From Bacteroidales bacterium (GTDB taxonomy: Bacteria; Bacteroidota; Bacteroidia; Bacteroidales; ML635J-15): a stretch of 34,918 nt of DNA. A program made the translations under genes and the position numbers. Within the stretch, counting starts at the first letter, position 1. Every line of letters starts with the position of its first letter. Location: the NCBI GenBank assembly GCA_017645925.1, contig JAGCNN010000079.1:1-34918 (forward strand), given 5' to 3'. Shown here piece after piece: positions 16,635 to 24,935 of the stretch. The notes below the pieces were generated by a model. It ran no database searches. It was not told the origin of the DNA and saw only the letters and a list, made by a program, of their open reading frames with translations.

Positions 16635-16883
16635 GAAGACAACTCGGACAACTTTGGACAACATTGAACATTGTAAAATCCGTAGAGATGTTGCGCGCAA
16701 CATCTCTACCCAGCAAAAAAATGTTGTCATTTGTTGTCTCTGTTGTCTTGAAAAAAAAAGAAGACAACTCGGACAACTCTGGACAACATTGAAAATTGTT
16801 AAATCTGTAGAGATGTTGCGCGCAACATCTCTACACGGCAAAAAAATGTTGTCTTAGTTGTCCTTGTTGTCTTTGAAAAAAAA
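16635..16883. repeat. Two tandem 125-bp units, each a nested inverted repeat
   Basis: Unit 1 starts at 16635 and unit 2 at 16760. The core of each is a perfect 28-bp palindrome whose left arm is GTAGAGATGTTGCG (16682-16709 and 16807-16834). Outside the core, three GACAAC blocks on the left mirror three GTTGTC blocks on the right, so each unit can fold into one long imperfect hairpin. The units differ by a few bases. Confidence 0.8.
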
Positions 16884-16891
16884 TATTGTAA

Positions 16892-16911
16892 AGACGCAAA
16901 ATTTTGCGTCT
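16892..16911. repeat. Perfect 20-bp REP-like palindrome next to the ettA promoter
   Basis: AGACGCAAAATTTTGCGTCT is fully palindromic and ends 7 bp before the ettA -7 box, so it covers the place where a -33 element would lie. Confidence 0.75.
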
Positions 16912-16918
16912 CTTTCAT

Positions 16919-16926
16919 TATCTTTG
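16919..16926 (+). promoter_or_regulatory. -7 box for the ettA operon
   Basis: TATCTTTG is an exact TAnnTTTG match, 25 bp before the ATG at 16952. It lies downstream of the earlier in-frame ATG at 16904 and so argues against that start. Confidence 0.5.
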
Positions 16927-16951
16927 TGCTTTCATTTGTAAAAATACAAAC

Positions 16952-18640
16952 ATGAGTGATATAGACAACAAGATCATCTTTTCGATGGTCAACGTAAGCA
17001 AGAAGATTCCGCCGCAGAGGCAGATTCTGAAGGATATTTATCTGTCGTTTTTCTATGGTGCGAAAATAGGTATAATCGGTCTTAACGGTTCGGGAAAGTC
17101 AACGCTGTTGAAGATAATTGCAGGAGTTGATAAGGCTTTCGAGGGCGAAGTGGCATTCTCGCCGGGATATACCGTTGGTTACTTGCCACAGGAACCCGAA
17201 CTTGACAACAGCAAGACCGTGAAGGAAATAGTTGAGGAAGGCGTACACGAAATAGTTTCCATGCTCAAGGAGTACGAAGAGATAAACGATTTGTTCGGTT
17301 TGCCGGAGTACTACGAAGACCCCGACAAGATGGACAAGCTAATGAACCGTCAGGCGGAATTGCAGGACAAGATTGATGCTGCCGATGCGTGGAACATTGA
17401 TTCAAAGTTGGAGCGCGCCATGGATGCACTGCGTTGTCCCGATGGCGACGAGTCGGTGGCTCACCTTTCGGGAGGCGAACGCCGTCGCGTGGCATTGTGC
17501 CGCCTGTTGCTCACCGAACCCGACATTCTGTTGCTTGACGAGCCTACCAACCACTTGGATGCAGAATCAATCCACTGGCTTGAACAGCACTTGCAGCAGT
17601 ACAAGGGTACTGTAATCTGCGTAACCCACGACCGTTACTTCCTCGACAATGTTGCAGGTTGGATTCTCGAACTCGACCGTGGCGAAGGTATCCCGTGGAA
17701 GGGCAACTATTCGTCGTGGCTGGAGCAGAAGACCGCACGAATGGCAATGGAGGAAAAGGTCGCTTCGAAACGTCGCAAGACTTTGGAACGCGAGCTTGAG
17801 TGGGTGCGCATGTCGCCCAAGGCACGTGGAACAAAGTCGAAAGCCCGTCTGTCGGCATACGATAGGATGCTCAACGAAGATGTAAAGCAGAAGGAAGAAA
17901 AGCTTGAAATATTCATCCCCAACGGTCCACGTTTGGGCGACAAGGTTTTGGTTGCCAACAATATCACAAAGGCATTTGGCGACAAGTTGCTGTTCGAGAA
18001 CCTCAGTTTCTCGCTTCCGCCTGCAGGTATTGTCGGTATCATTGGTCCCAACGGAGCAGGAAAGACTACGCTTTTCCGCCTGATGATGGGACTTGTGCAG
18101 CCCGACAGCGGAAGCTTCGAGATTGGTGATACTGTAAAAATTGGCTATGTTGACCAGGCTCACGAAGCTATTGACCCTGAAAAGACCGTTTTTGAGGTAA
18201 TTTCGGGTGGAGCAGAATTCGTTCAGTTGGGCGGAAAACTGGTAAATGCCCGTGCATATGTAGGTCGTTTCAATTTCAGCGGTGCCGACCAGGAAAAGAA
18301 GTGCGGAGTGCTGTCGGGTGGCGAGCGCAACCGCCTGCATCTGGCATTGACATTGAAGTCGGAAGCCAATGTTTTGCTGCTTGATGAGCCTACCAACGAT
18401 ATAGATGTCAACACCTTGCGTGCTTTGGAAGATGGTCTGGAGGATTTTGCAGGCTGTGCAGTTGTTATCACCCACGACCGTTGGTTCCTCGACCGTGTTG
18501 CAACTCACATTTTGGCATTTGAGGGCGATTCGCAGGTGGTATTCTTCGAGGGTTCGTATTCGGAATATGAGGAGAACAAGCGCAAACGCTTAGGCGACAT
18601 CGACCCGCATAGGATTAAGTACAGAAAATTGATGGAATAG
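16952..18640 (+). CDS. ettA: Energy-dependent translational throttle protein EttA (ABC-F)
   Basis: The start is the ATG at 16952 (MSDIDNKIIFSMVNVSKKIP), giving 562 residues, normal for EttA. It has two ABC ATPase domains without membrane segments: first Walker A GLNGSGKS (43-50), signature LSGGERRRVALCRLL and Walker B ILLLDEPTNHLD; second Walker A GPNGAGKT, signature LSGGERNRLHLALTL and LLLDEPTNDIDVNTLRALE. The linker contains KARGTKSKARLSAYDRML, typical of EttA. ABC-F EttA binds the ribosomal E site and tunes translation to the ATP/ADP ratio. It is the first gene of an operon that continues, with a 1-bp gap, into polysaccharide genes. Confidence 0.95.
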   Translation: MSDIDNKIIFSMVNVSKKIPPQRQILKDIYLSFFYGAKIGIIGLNGSGKSTLLKIIAGVDKAFEGEVAFSPGYTVGYLPQEPELDNSKTVKEIVEEGVHEIVSMLKEYEEINDLFGLPEYYEDPDKMDKLMNRQAELQDKIDAADAWNIDSKLERAMDALRCPDGDESVAHLSGGERRRVALCRLLLTEPDILLLDEPTNHLDAESIHWLEQHLQQYKGTVICVTHDRYFLDNVAGWILELDRGEGIPWKGNYSSWLEQKTARMAMEEKVASKRRKTLERELEWVRMSPKARGTKSKARLSAYDRMLNEDVKQKEEKLEIFIPNGPRLGDKVLVANNITKAFGDKLLFENLSFSLPPAGIVGIIGPNGAGKTTLFRLMMGLVQPDSGSFEIGDTVKIGYVDQAHEAIDPEKTVFEVISGGAEFVQLGGKLVNARAYVGRFNFSGADQEKKCGVLSGGERNRLHLALTLKSEANVLLLDEPTNDIDVNTLRALEDGLEDFAGCAVVITHDRWFLDRVATHILAFEGDSQVVFFEGSYSEYEENKRKRLGDIDPHRIKYRKLME

Positions 18641-18641
18641 G

Positions 18642-20606
18642 ATGAATTTTAGGATTGTTTTGATGGCATTTGCCATCTTAACGACTTTAGTGTCGTGTTC
18701 GGATAAAAACCTTAATTTTAATCCGATTGTAAATTTTGAGTCTTCAAACGATACCGTTTCGTTGGATATGGATTTGGAAGACGTTGTGCTTAATGGCATT
18801 GTGCTGCCTTCTGTCCGCCAGACATCCGATGATGGTTTCAAGTTTTCGTTTGATGTGCCTTCTATGGGCGGAGAAAAGCTGTTCTATAAGATTTATTACC
18901 AGAACGAAACATATAAGTTCCACGAAGGAGATTCATTGTGTGGTGAGAATTTTTACGGAAGCTGGGAAGACGTTTCCGTTGGGTTCAAGGAAATTGCTGA
19001 TGGCGAGAAGGTTGAAGATTTTTTCCGCATAGTTGGCAATCCGCGTGACGAGAAAGTGTATTATGGAAGCGATATTTCTGAAAATACGGCAAGTTACGAG
19101 AAGATTTTGAAGATGACCGAAAGCATAAGACGGCAGCCGGAATGGTATGCTGCGATTGTGGATAAAGCCGAAAAGAATGGCTTCTCGGTTGAAAAACAGT
19201 TGTTCCTTGATGCCCAGTGGGTGCTTGCCGACAACCGCCATGCCGATGGCGATGTGAATCATCGCTGGAAACGCAATCCGCGTGTGGGGTGCTACTCGTT
19301 TATGCTTGTGGTTTGCAACGAAAAAGGTCTTGCTGAAATTCCTGAATACATAAAAAATATAGGCTTGACGGCAGAAAACGGCAAATTTGCAAATCCGTTT
19401 GAGTGGTTTAAGAATCAAAAGTCATCAAACATAATAGTAGAAACAAGCAAAAAGGTACTCAAGACACGGGCTGTCATTACTCCAAAGGACGGAATTTTTG
19501 TTGACGAACTAAACATCCGCACACCCGAATACACTATTGATACAAGTTGCCGCGAATGTGGTTCTAATGATTCGTTGTACCAGAAGGCTTTGTTCCAGCA
19601 ATTCTTCCCTGCTGTGAGCCAGCAATATACTTTGCGCAACATACCCGAAATTTGCGATGTGGTTGGCAATCCCGATTTCACTTTGGAAGAATATTGGAAC
19701 GGCGACAAGAAATATCCTGCTTCGCAACGGATACAGGACTATCCGCAGATAACCGACCGCCCCTGTTCTACAGTGAAGGTTGACAAAAATGGCGAATACA
19801 TAACCATTGTAAATCCCGGTTCCGAAGCCAACAACATGAAGAAGGAATCGACAGGCATAAAGACGCGCTTGGGTTTCACCTACGGAAAGTTTAGAGGCAA
19901 GATAAAGTTCCCGTCAATGCTAAACGAGAACAATATATGGAACGGTCTTACATACGCATTCTGGATGATTTATCAGGACAACCACCCGTGGAACATTCGT
20001 CGCGGATGCTACAACTGCGGTTATATTGACAAGGGCGACGATTCTCAAAATCCTGTGCGCGAAACTTTTAACAAATATTCGGAAATTGATATTGAAATAG
20101 TTAAGGCTTCAAGGTATTGGCCGGATTTATACTACAGGGATATGTCGGGACCAAAGGATGATGCCATGCACAACAACGAAATCATGTACTGCTGTACCAA
20201 CTGGGACTTGGCTTGTCCGCAGCCCAAGAAGTTTTCGGCAGGGATAAACTACATTGACTACGAGGGCGCAACTTACGAGGCTATGCGCTGGTCAGACTTG
20301 TATAAGGCATTGACCATCAAGAGTCCGATGTCGAACGATGTGTTCAGCGAGGAATATTATTACTACGAAATAGAATGGCGTCCCACCGAAATTATATGGC
20401 GATTGGGAAGTTCGCCCGACAATATGAGGGTGGTTGGATATATGAACGATGAAGTTACATCGATTCCAAACAACCAGATGCTTTGTATTGTAACGCAGGA
20501 GTACCATTATTCCGAATGGTGGCCGCCAATAGTGTTCGAGCAGGGGCTTATTCCGTTCAATAAGTCCGACATCGAAGGTCGTGTTTATGAGATTGTAATT
20601 GAATAA
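18642..20606 (+). CDS. Lipoprotein with C-terminal GH16-like (concanavalin-fold) domain
   Basis: This 654-residue protein has a lipobox ending at C19 (ILTTLVSC). Residues about 20-380 are unfamiliar. The C-terminal part looks like a GH16-type beta-jellyroll: RLGFTYGKFRGKIKFPS, NGLTYAFWMIYQD, the EIDIE motif (residues 481-485), matching the GH16 catalytic pattern ExDxE, and YYYEIEWRPTEIIWRLGSSP. If active it would cleave beta-1,3/1,4-type glucans or galactans at the cell surface or in the periplasm. It sits 1 bp after ettA and directly before an AlgI-like acyltransferase, so it may trim or handle the polysaccharide that system modifies. The fold assignment is by motif only. Confidence 0.7.
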   Translation: MNFRIVLMAFAILTTLVSCSDKNLNFNPIVNFESSNDTVSLDMDLEDVVLNGIVLPSVRQTSDDGFKFSFDVPSMGGEKLFYKIYYQNETYKFHEGDSLCGENFYGSWEDVSVGFKEIADGEKVEDFFRIVGNPRDEKVYYGSDISENTASYEKILKMTESIRRQPEWYAAIVDKAEKNGFSVEKQLFLDAQWVLADNRHADGDVNHRWKRNPRVGCYSFMLVVCNEKGLAEIPEYIKNIGLTAENGKFANPFEWFKNQKSSNIIVETSKKVLKTRAVITPKDGIFVDELNIRTPEYTIDTSCRECGSNDSLYQKALFQQFFPAVSQQYTLRNIPEICDVVGNPDFTLEEYWNGDKKYPASQRIQDYPQITDRPCSTVKVDKNGEYITIVNPGSEANNMKKESTGIKTRLGFTYGKFRGKIKFPSMLNENNIWNGLTYAFWMIYQDNHPWNIRRGCYNCGYIDKGDDSQNPVRETFNKYSEIDIEIVKASRYWPDLYYRDMSGPKDDAMHNNEIMYCCTNWDLACPQPKKFSAGINYIDYEGATYEAMRWSDLYKALTIKSPMSNDVFSEEYYYYEIEWRPTEIIWRLGSSPDNMRVVGYMNDEVTSIPNNQMLCIVTQEYHYSEWWPPIVFEQGLIPFNKSDIEGRVYEIVIE

Positions 20607-20616
20607 ATTAAGAAAT

Positions 20617-22032
20617 ATGGTATTTAGCAGCAACATATTCCTCTTGTATTTTCTGCCGGCGTTTCTAGTGCTGTACTTTGTTACGCCTAACAAATTCCGC
20701 AACTACACATTGCTTCTGGCTTCGCTGATATTCTATGCCTACGGAGCACCCGACTTTATAATACAACTTACGGCATCAACAATACTGAATTTCTTCCTTG
20801 TAAAATTTATGTGCAAGGCAAAAAAGCAGTCGGTAAGGAAACTTCTCTGCGGTATTTCCATTTTTGTAAGCCTCGGATTGCTTGCATATTACAAGTACGG
20901 CAACTTTACGATGGAAAACATCAATGCCATAAGGGGATTGTTTGGCAGCGAACCTGTTGAGTGGATGAAGATTCTGCTTCCGATAGGAATTTCGTTCTTT
21001 ACTTTCCAGAGCATCACATATACCGTTGACACTTATCGCGGAATAAACCAGCCAATGAGGAAGCTGTCCGACTATATTGTTTACATAATGATGTTTCCGC
21101 AGCTTATTGCAGGACCAATCGTCCGCTACAATGAGATAGCCGGACAGATAGAGCATCGCGAACATAAATGGTCGGAATGTCTGCACGGGTTCTACCGCTT
21201 TGTAATCGGGTTGAGCAAGAAGATTCTAATTGCCGATGTGCTTGGTCGTTGGGTTGATTTGCAACTCGGCGGCGATATTGCATTGCTCGATACAGGCACT
21301 TCGTGGATAGTGATAATGGCCTACACCATGCAGCTGTACTTCGACTTTTCGGGTTATTCCGACATGGCAATAGGGCTTGGCAGGATAATGGGTTTCTCAT
21401 TTCCCGAAAACTTCGACAATCCGTACAACTCGGCGAGCATAAGCGAGTTTTGGAGACGTTGGCACATAACGCTCGGCTCGTTCATGCGCAACTACCTTTA
21501 CATTCCGCTTGGCGGAAACCGCTGTTCAAAACCGCGTATGTACTTCAACCTGTGGGTTGTATTCCTGCTGTCGGGACTATGGCACGGCGCAAGCTGGAAT
21601 TTTGTAATCTGGGGTGCATACCACGGATTTTTCCTTGTGATGGAAAGATTGTTCCTTGGAAAGGTTTACAAGCGTATTGGCAAGTTTCCAAGCGTATTGA
21701 TTACATTCATACTAGTGATGGTTGGCTGGGCAATATTCAGGATTGAGAATATTGGCGATTGCTGGACATTTATCACGCGCTTGTTCTCCTTCGATTTTGC
21801 TGCGGTAAATATTCATGATGCTCAGTTTGTAACAACGCTTGTGGTGGCACTTGCATTTTCGTTTGTGGCGCTGTTCGGTTTCGGCAAAAAGGTGATGAAC
21901 TTTGTTTATTACACCGAATATTCATCGTGGCAGCACATTGTGGTATGGATAGTTGCAATGTTCCTGCTGCTGTTTAGCATTGCGGCACTCAATGTTTCAA
22001 GTTTTAGTCCGTTCATTTATTTCAGGTTCTGA
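20617..22032 (+). CDS. MBOAT-family O-acyltransferase (AlgI-like)
   Basis: The start is taken as ATG 20617 (MVFSSNIFLLYFLPAFLVLY); an upstream TTG at 20599 would overlap the previous gene. The protein has 471 residues and multiple membrane helices. Diagnostic stretches are LPIGISFFTFQSITYTVD, FPQLIAGPIVRY, YTMQLYFDFSGYSDMAIGLG, WRRWHITLGSFMRNYLYIPL and LSGLWHGASWNFVIWGAYHG, the last holding the catalytic His (H323). AlgI-type proteins pass acetyl groups across the inner membrane to AlgJ/AlgX-type proteins that acetylate an exported polysaccharide. Two such partners are encoded immediately downstream, the first overlapping the stop by one base (TGATG). Confidence 0.93.
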   Translation: MVFSSNIFLLYFLPAFLVLYFVTPNKFRNYTLLLASLIFYAYGAPDFIIQLTASTILNFFLVKFMCKAKKQSVRKLLCGISIFVSLGLLAYYKYGNFTMENINAIRGLFGSEPVEWMKILLPIGISFFTFQSITYTVDTYRGINQPMRKLSDYIVYIMMFPQLIAGPIVRYNEIAGQIEHREHKWSECLHGFYRFVIGLSKKILIADVLGRWVDLQLGGDIALLDTGTSWIVIMAYTMQLYFDFSGYSDMAIGLGRIMGFSFPENFDNPYNSASISEFWRRWHITLGSFMRNYLYIPLGGNRCSKPRMYFNLWVVFLLSGLWHGASWNFVIWGAYHGFFLVMERLFLGKVYKRIGKFPSVLITFILVMVGWAIFRIENIGDCWTFITRLFSFDFAAVNIHDAQFVTTLVVALAFSFVALFGFGKKVMNFVYYTEYSSWQHIVVWIVAMFLLLFSIAALNVSSFSPFIYFRF

Positions 22033-23540
22033 TGGAAAAGTGGGTTCATAGGATATTGTGCATACTTACGATGCTGGTCTTCGTCCTGATGTTCGTACAG
22101 GAGAAAACTCATTTTGTCAGCATAAAACCACTTGGCGGAGTTGTTGAAGAGATTGCGTGGCCGAATATAACAATGAAGGGATACGCAGACAGGTCGTATC
22201 AGACAAATCTTGAAAAATATTCCAAGCAGCAATTCGGATTCAGGGAGTGCTTTATTAGATGCTACAACCAATATTTGTGGGATGTTTATGGCATGTCAAG
22301 TGTAGCTGACGTTTCGGTAGGAAAAGATGGCTGGTTGTACGAGCCATGGTTTGTAGATGAATATTACAATGGCTTGATGTACAAAGATACAGATGACCCA
22401 GAATTTTACAAAAGCACCCTCAGGCAAGAAGCAGTGCGCCTGTACAAGCTGCAGGAGATGCTGAAGAGTTTGGGCATTACATTGTTTGTAATGATTGAAC
22501 CCGGCAAGGAAAGAGTGTATCCGGAACATCTTCCCGACAGGCAAAAATATGAGATAGAAGGCGTAAGGCCAGCAGATTATTATCCATATTTGTTTGATAG
22601 CTTGGGCATTAACTATGTGAACTTTTCAAAATACTTTGTCGAGCAGAAGGGCAAGGTTGATTATCCCCTGTTTCCGCAAACGGGAACGCATTGGTCGAAT
22701 ATTGCCGCCGCACATGTTGCCGATTCGCTTATAAGGTATATGGAATATATCGGCGATACCAACATAAATAACCTTGAAATAGGTAAACCATATATTGATT
22801 CTACCAGAAACCCTGATGATGACCTTGAACAGATGCTTAACCTTATTCGTGAAATTCCTAAGTCGCCTAATATGTATGCAGATATTTCGGTTGTAAATGA
22901 TACATCGGCATCGAGGCCAAAAATATTAATCAACGGTGATTCGTTCGCATGGAATATTATAAATCAGGTATATATGGATTCAGTATTTTCAAAATGGCAG
23001 TATTGGTACTATAACAGTACGATATATAAGAATCCAGATTACAATTCCACTTCGGAAGTTGATTATGCGGCAGAATTATTAGGGACAGATTTTATTGTGC
23101 TCTCATATTGTACGGCTATGATTTATGGTTTGGGCTATGGATTTATTCCTAAGGCTCTTGTTCACCTATGTTTCGACGACAATCAAATAGCAGCCGTAAG
23201 AGCCAACATAATTGCCACTATGTATGGCAATGAGGAATGGATGGCATATCTCAGGAACAAAGCTAATGCTGAAGGCCGTGAGCTTGAAGATGTCATGTAT
23301 GATGATGCTATGAATAATCTTTACACCCGCTTGGAAGTCCATTTTCCCGAGTTAAATGGACCAGAGATTCCACATGTAAGAAAGGATATAGGCATAGAAC
23401 TTATAAAAAGCAATATATATAATTTGCCGGAATGGATTTGCGAGGTAAGGCGTCAGGCTGAAGAGTGGAATGTTCCACTCGACACGGCTGTTACACGCAA
23501 TGCAATATGGTACTACAATCAACAAAAATCGGAGAAATAG
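22032..23540 (+). CDS. AlgJ/AlgX-like SGNH-type O-acetyltransferase, copy 1
   Basis: The 502-residue protein has an N-terminal membrane anchor (VHRILCILTMLVFVLMFVQE). It shows the AlgX/AlgJ pattern: DGWLYEPWFVDEYY, FVMIEPGKERVYPEHLP, the GTHWS block (G218 to S222, with H220) and the nucleophile block NGDSFAWN (G302, D303, S304). These proteins take acetyl from the MBOAT partner and place it on a periplasmic or exported glycan. It is paralogous to the next gene along its whole length. The start overlaps the MBOAT stop. The C-terminal about 130 residues are charged and helical, and I do not recognise them. Confidence 0.85.
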   Translation: MEKWVHRILCILTMLVFVLMFVQEKTHFVSIKPLGGVVEEIAWPNITMKGYADRSYQTNLEKYSKQQFGFRECFIRCYNQYLWDVYGMSSVADVSVGKDGWLYEPWFVDEYYNGLMYKDTDDPEFYKSTLRQEAVRLYKLQEMLKSLGITLFVMIEPGKERVYPEHLPDRQKYEIEGVRPADYYPYLFDSLGINYVNFSKYFVEQKGKVDYPLFPQTGTHWSNIAAAHVADSLIRYMEYIGDTNINNLEIGKPYIDSTRNPDDDLEQMLNLIREIPKSPNMYADISVVNDTSASRPKILINGDSFAWNIINQVYMDSVFSKWQYWYYNSTIYKNPDYNSTSEVDYAAELLGTDFIVLSYCTAMIYGLGYGFIPKALVHLCFDDNQIAAVRANIIATMYGNEEWMAYLRNKANAEGRELEDVMYDDAMNNLYTRLEVHFPELNGPEIPHVRKDIGIELIKSNIYNLPEWICEVRRQAEEWNVPLDTAVTRNAIWYYNQQKSEK

Positions 23541-23546
23541 GTTTTG

Positions 23547-24935
23547 ATGGGAAAGTGGATTTATAGGATATTGTGCTTATTGACCTTGCTGGTTTTCGTA
23601 GCAATATTTTTGCAGGAGAAGTACCGTCTTGTAGATATCGAAGCATTGTCGGGAGCTGTAGAAAAGACCGAAAAACCAATTTTCTCGTTTGCAAGTTACA
23701 GGAGTGGCGAATATCAGGCGGCATTGGAAAAGTTCAGCAAGGAAAATTTCGGCTTCCGCGAAACATTCATACGGTGCTACAACCAGTATTTGTGGAAATT
23801 CTACAAGAGTACAAACACACCTGATGTTGTTGCAGGCAAGGACGGTTGGCTGTACGAACCATGTTTTGTGCAGGAATATTACGAAGGGTTGATGTACAAA
23901 TATACCGACGATGTGAATGTTATTCAGCAAAAGCTGAGGACGGAGGCAAAACGGTTGTATTTCATTCAGGAAATATTGAAGCAATATGGTGTGCAAATGT
24001 TCGTAATGATAGAGCCGGGCAAGGAAAGAATTTACCCCGAATATTTGCCTGATAATATATGGTACGAAAGGGAGAAAAAATTTTCGGCAGCAGACTATTA
24101 TCCTTTGGTGTTCGATACGCTTGGCGTAAACTGCATAAATATGTGTGCATGGTTTGAGTCGCAAAAGGGCAAGGTCGATTATCCCTTGTATCCGCAGACA
24201 GCAACGCACTGGTCGAATATTGCGGCTTTGCATGTTACCGACACTCTTATAAGGTACATGGAAAAATTGGGCAACACAAACCTGCACAACCTTAGCATTG
24301 GAGAACCATACATTTGTGAGACTTTTGACCCTGACAAAGACCTTGAAAAACTATTGAACTTGCAGTTTTCCATCCTTGACATTCCAAACAAATATGCCGA
24401 GTTTTCTATTGACAACGATACAACCGCTTCAAAGCCAAACTTATTGTCAATTGGAGATTCTTACTTCTGGAATATATCCTATCATATCAATCTTGATGAT
24501 ATTTTTTCAAGCCATCATTTCTGGTACTACAACAGCACCGTTTACTACGACGACCGCTACACTTCCACCTCGCAGCTTGATGTCCTGTCGGAACTGCTGA
24601 ATAACGACTACCTTATGCTTTCGTATTGTACGGCGCAGCTTTACGATATGCCAAATATGTTTTCGGCCAATGCATTGATAAGTTTGTGCTTTGATGACGA
24701 GAGAATTGCCGAAAAGATAGAGAGCATAAAGCGAGGAATGAATGCAAGCGAAGAATGGCTGGCAAGTCTTCAGCAGAAAGCGGATGAGCAAGGACGTTCT
24801 CTTGATGAGATTATGTACGATGATGCCCGCTACTTGATTTTTATGGATCCGGAACAGTATTTCGATGAACTAAGTGGCGATGCGGTTCCGCAGTGCAGAA
24901 ACAGCAGAATAGACGAAATACTTAGTCGCAAATAG
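23547..24935 (+). CDS. AlgJ/AlgX-like SGNH-type O-acetyltransferase, copy 2
   Basis: The start is the ATG at 23547 (MGKWIYRILCLLTLLVFVAI), 6 bp after copy 1, giving 462 residues. The order of motifs is the same: membrane anchor, DGWLYEPCFVQEYYEG, FVMIEPGKERIYPEYLP, ATHWS (H221) and IGDSYFWN (G303, D304, S305). Long stretches match copy 1 residue by residue, so the two arose by tandem duplication; both retain the catalytic-type motifs. The copies may acetylate different positions or act as a pair, as AlgJ and AlgX do for alginate. The 3' end overlaps the convergent glycosidase gene by 14 bp. Confidence 0.85.
   Translation: MGKWIYRILCLLTLLVFVAIFLQEKYRLVDIEALSGAVEKTEKPIFSFASYRSGEYQAALEKFSKENFGFRETFIRCYNQYLWKFYKSTNTPDVVAGKDGWLYEPCFVQEYYEGLMYKYTDDVNVIQQKLRTEAKRLYFIQEILKQYGVQMFVMIEPGKERIYPEYLPDNIWYEREKKFSAADYYPLVFDTLGVNCINMCAWFESQKGKVDYPLYPQTATHWSNIAALHVTDTLIRYMEKLGNTNLHNLSIGEPYICETFDPDKDLEKLLNLQFSILDIPNKYAEFSIDNDTTASKPNLLSIGDSYFWNISYHINLDDIFSSHHFWYYNSTVYYDDRYTSTSQLDVLSELLNNDYLMLSYCTAQLYDMPNMFSANALISLCFDDERIAEKIESIKRGMNASEEWLASLQQKADEQGRSLDEIMYDDARYLIFMDPEQYFDELSGDAVPQCRNSRIDEILSRK

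Larger units (their letters stand above)
16478..16951. other. Repeat-rich divergent intergenic region
   Basis: This 474-bp gap between divergent genes carries the FAA-hydrolase promoter (16497-16528), a short palindrome at 16563-16582, two 125-bp nested inverted-repeat units (16635-16883), a perfect 20-bp palindrome (16892-16911) and the ettA -7 box (16919-16926). I see no coding potential. Confidence 0.7.

Noticed and set aside
16635..16883. Possible insertion sequence or attenuator
   Set aside because: There is no transposase frame or target duplication, and no T run after the hairpins; it is better described as a palindromic repeat.
16904..16951. Earlier in-frame ATG for ettA
   Set aside because: It lies upstream of the -7 box, and its extra 16 residues do not look like EttA.
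17567..18508. 313-codon minus-strand frame inside ettA
   Set aside because: It is opposite two intact ABC domains; no motif and no promoter support it.
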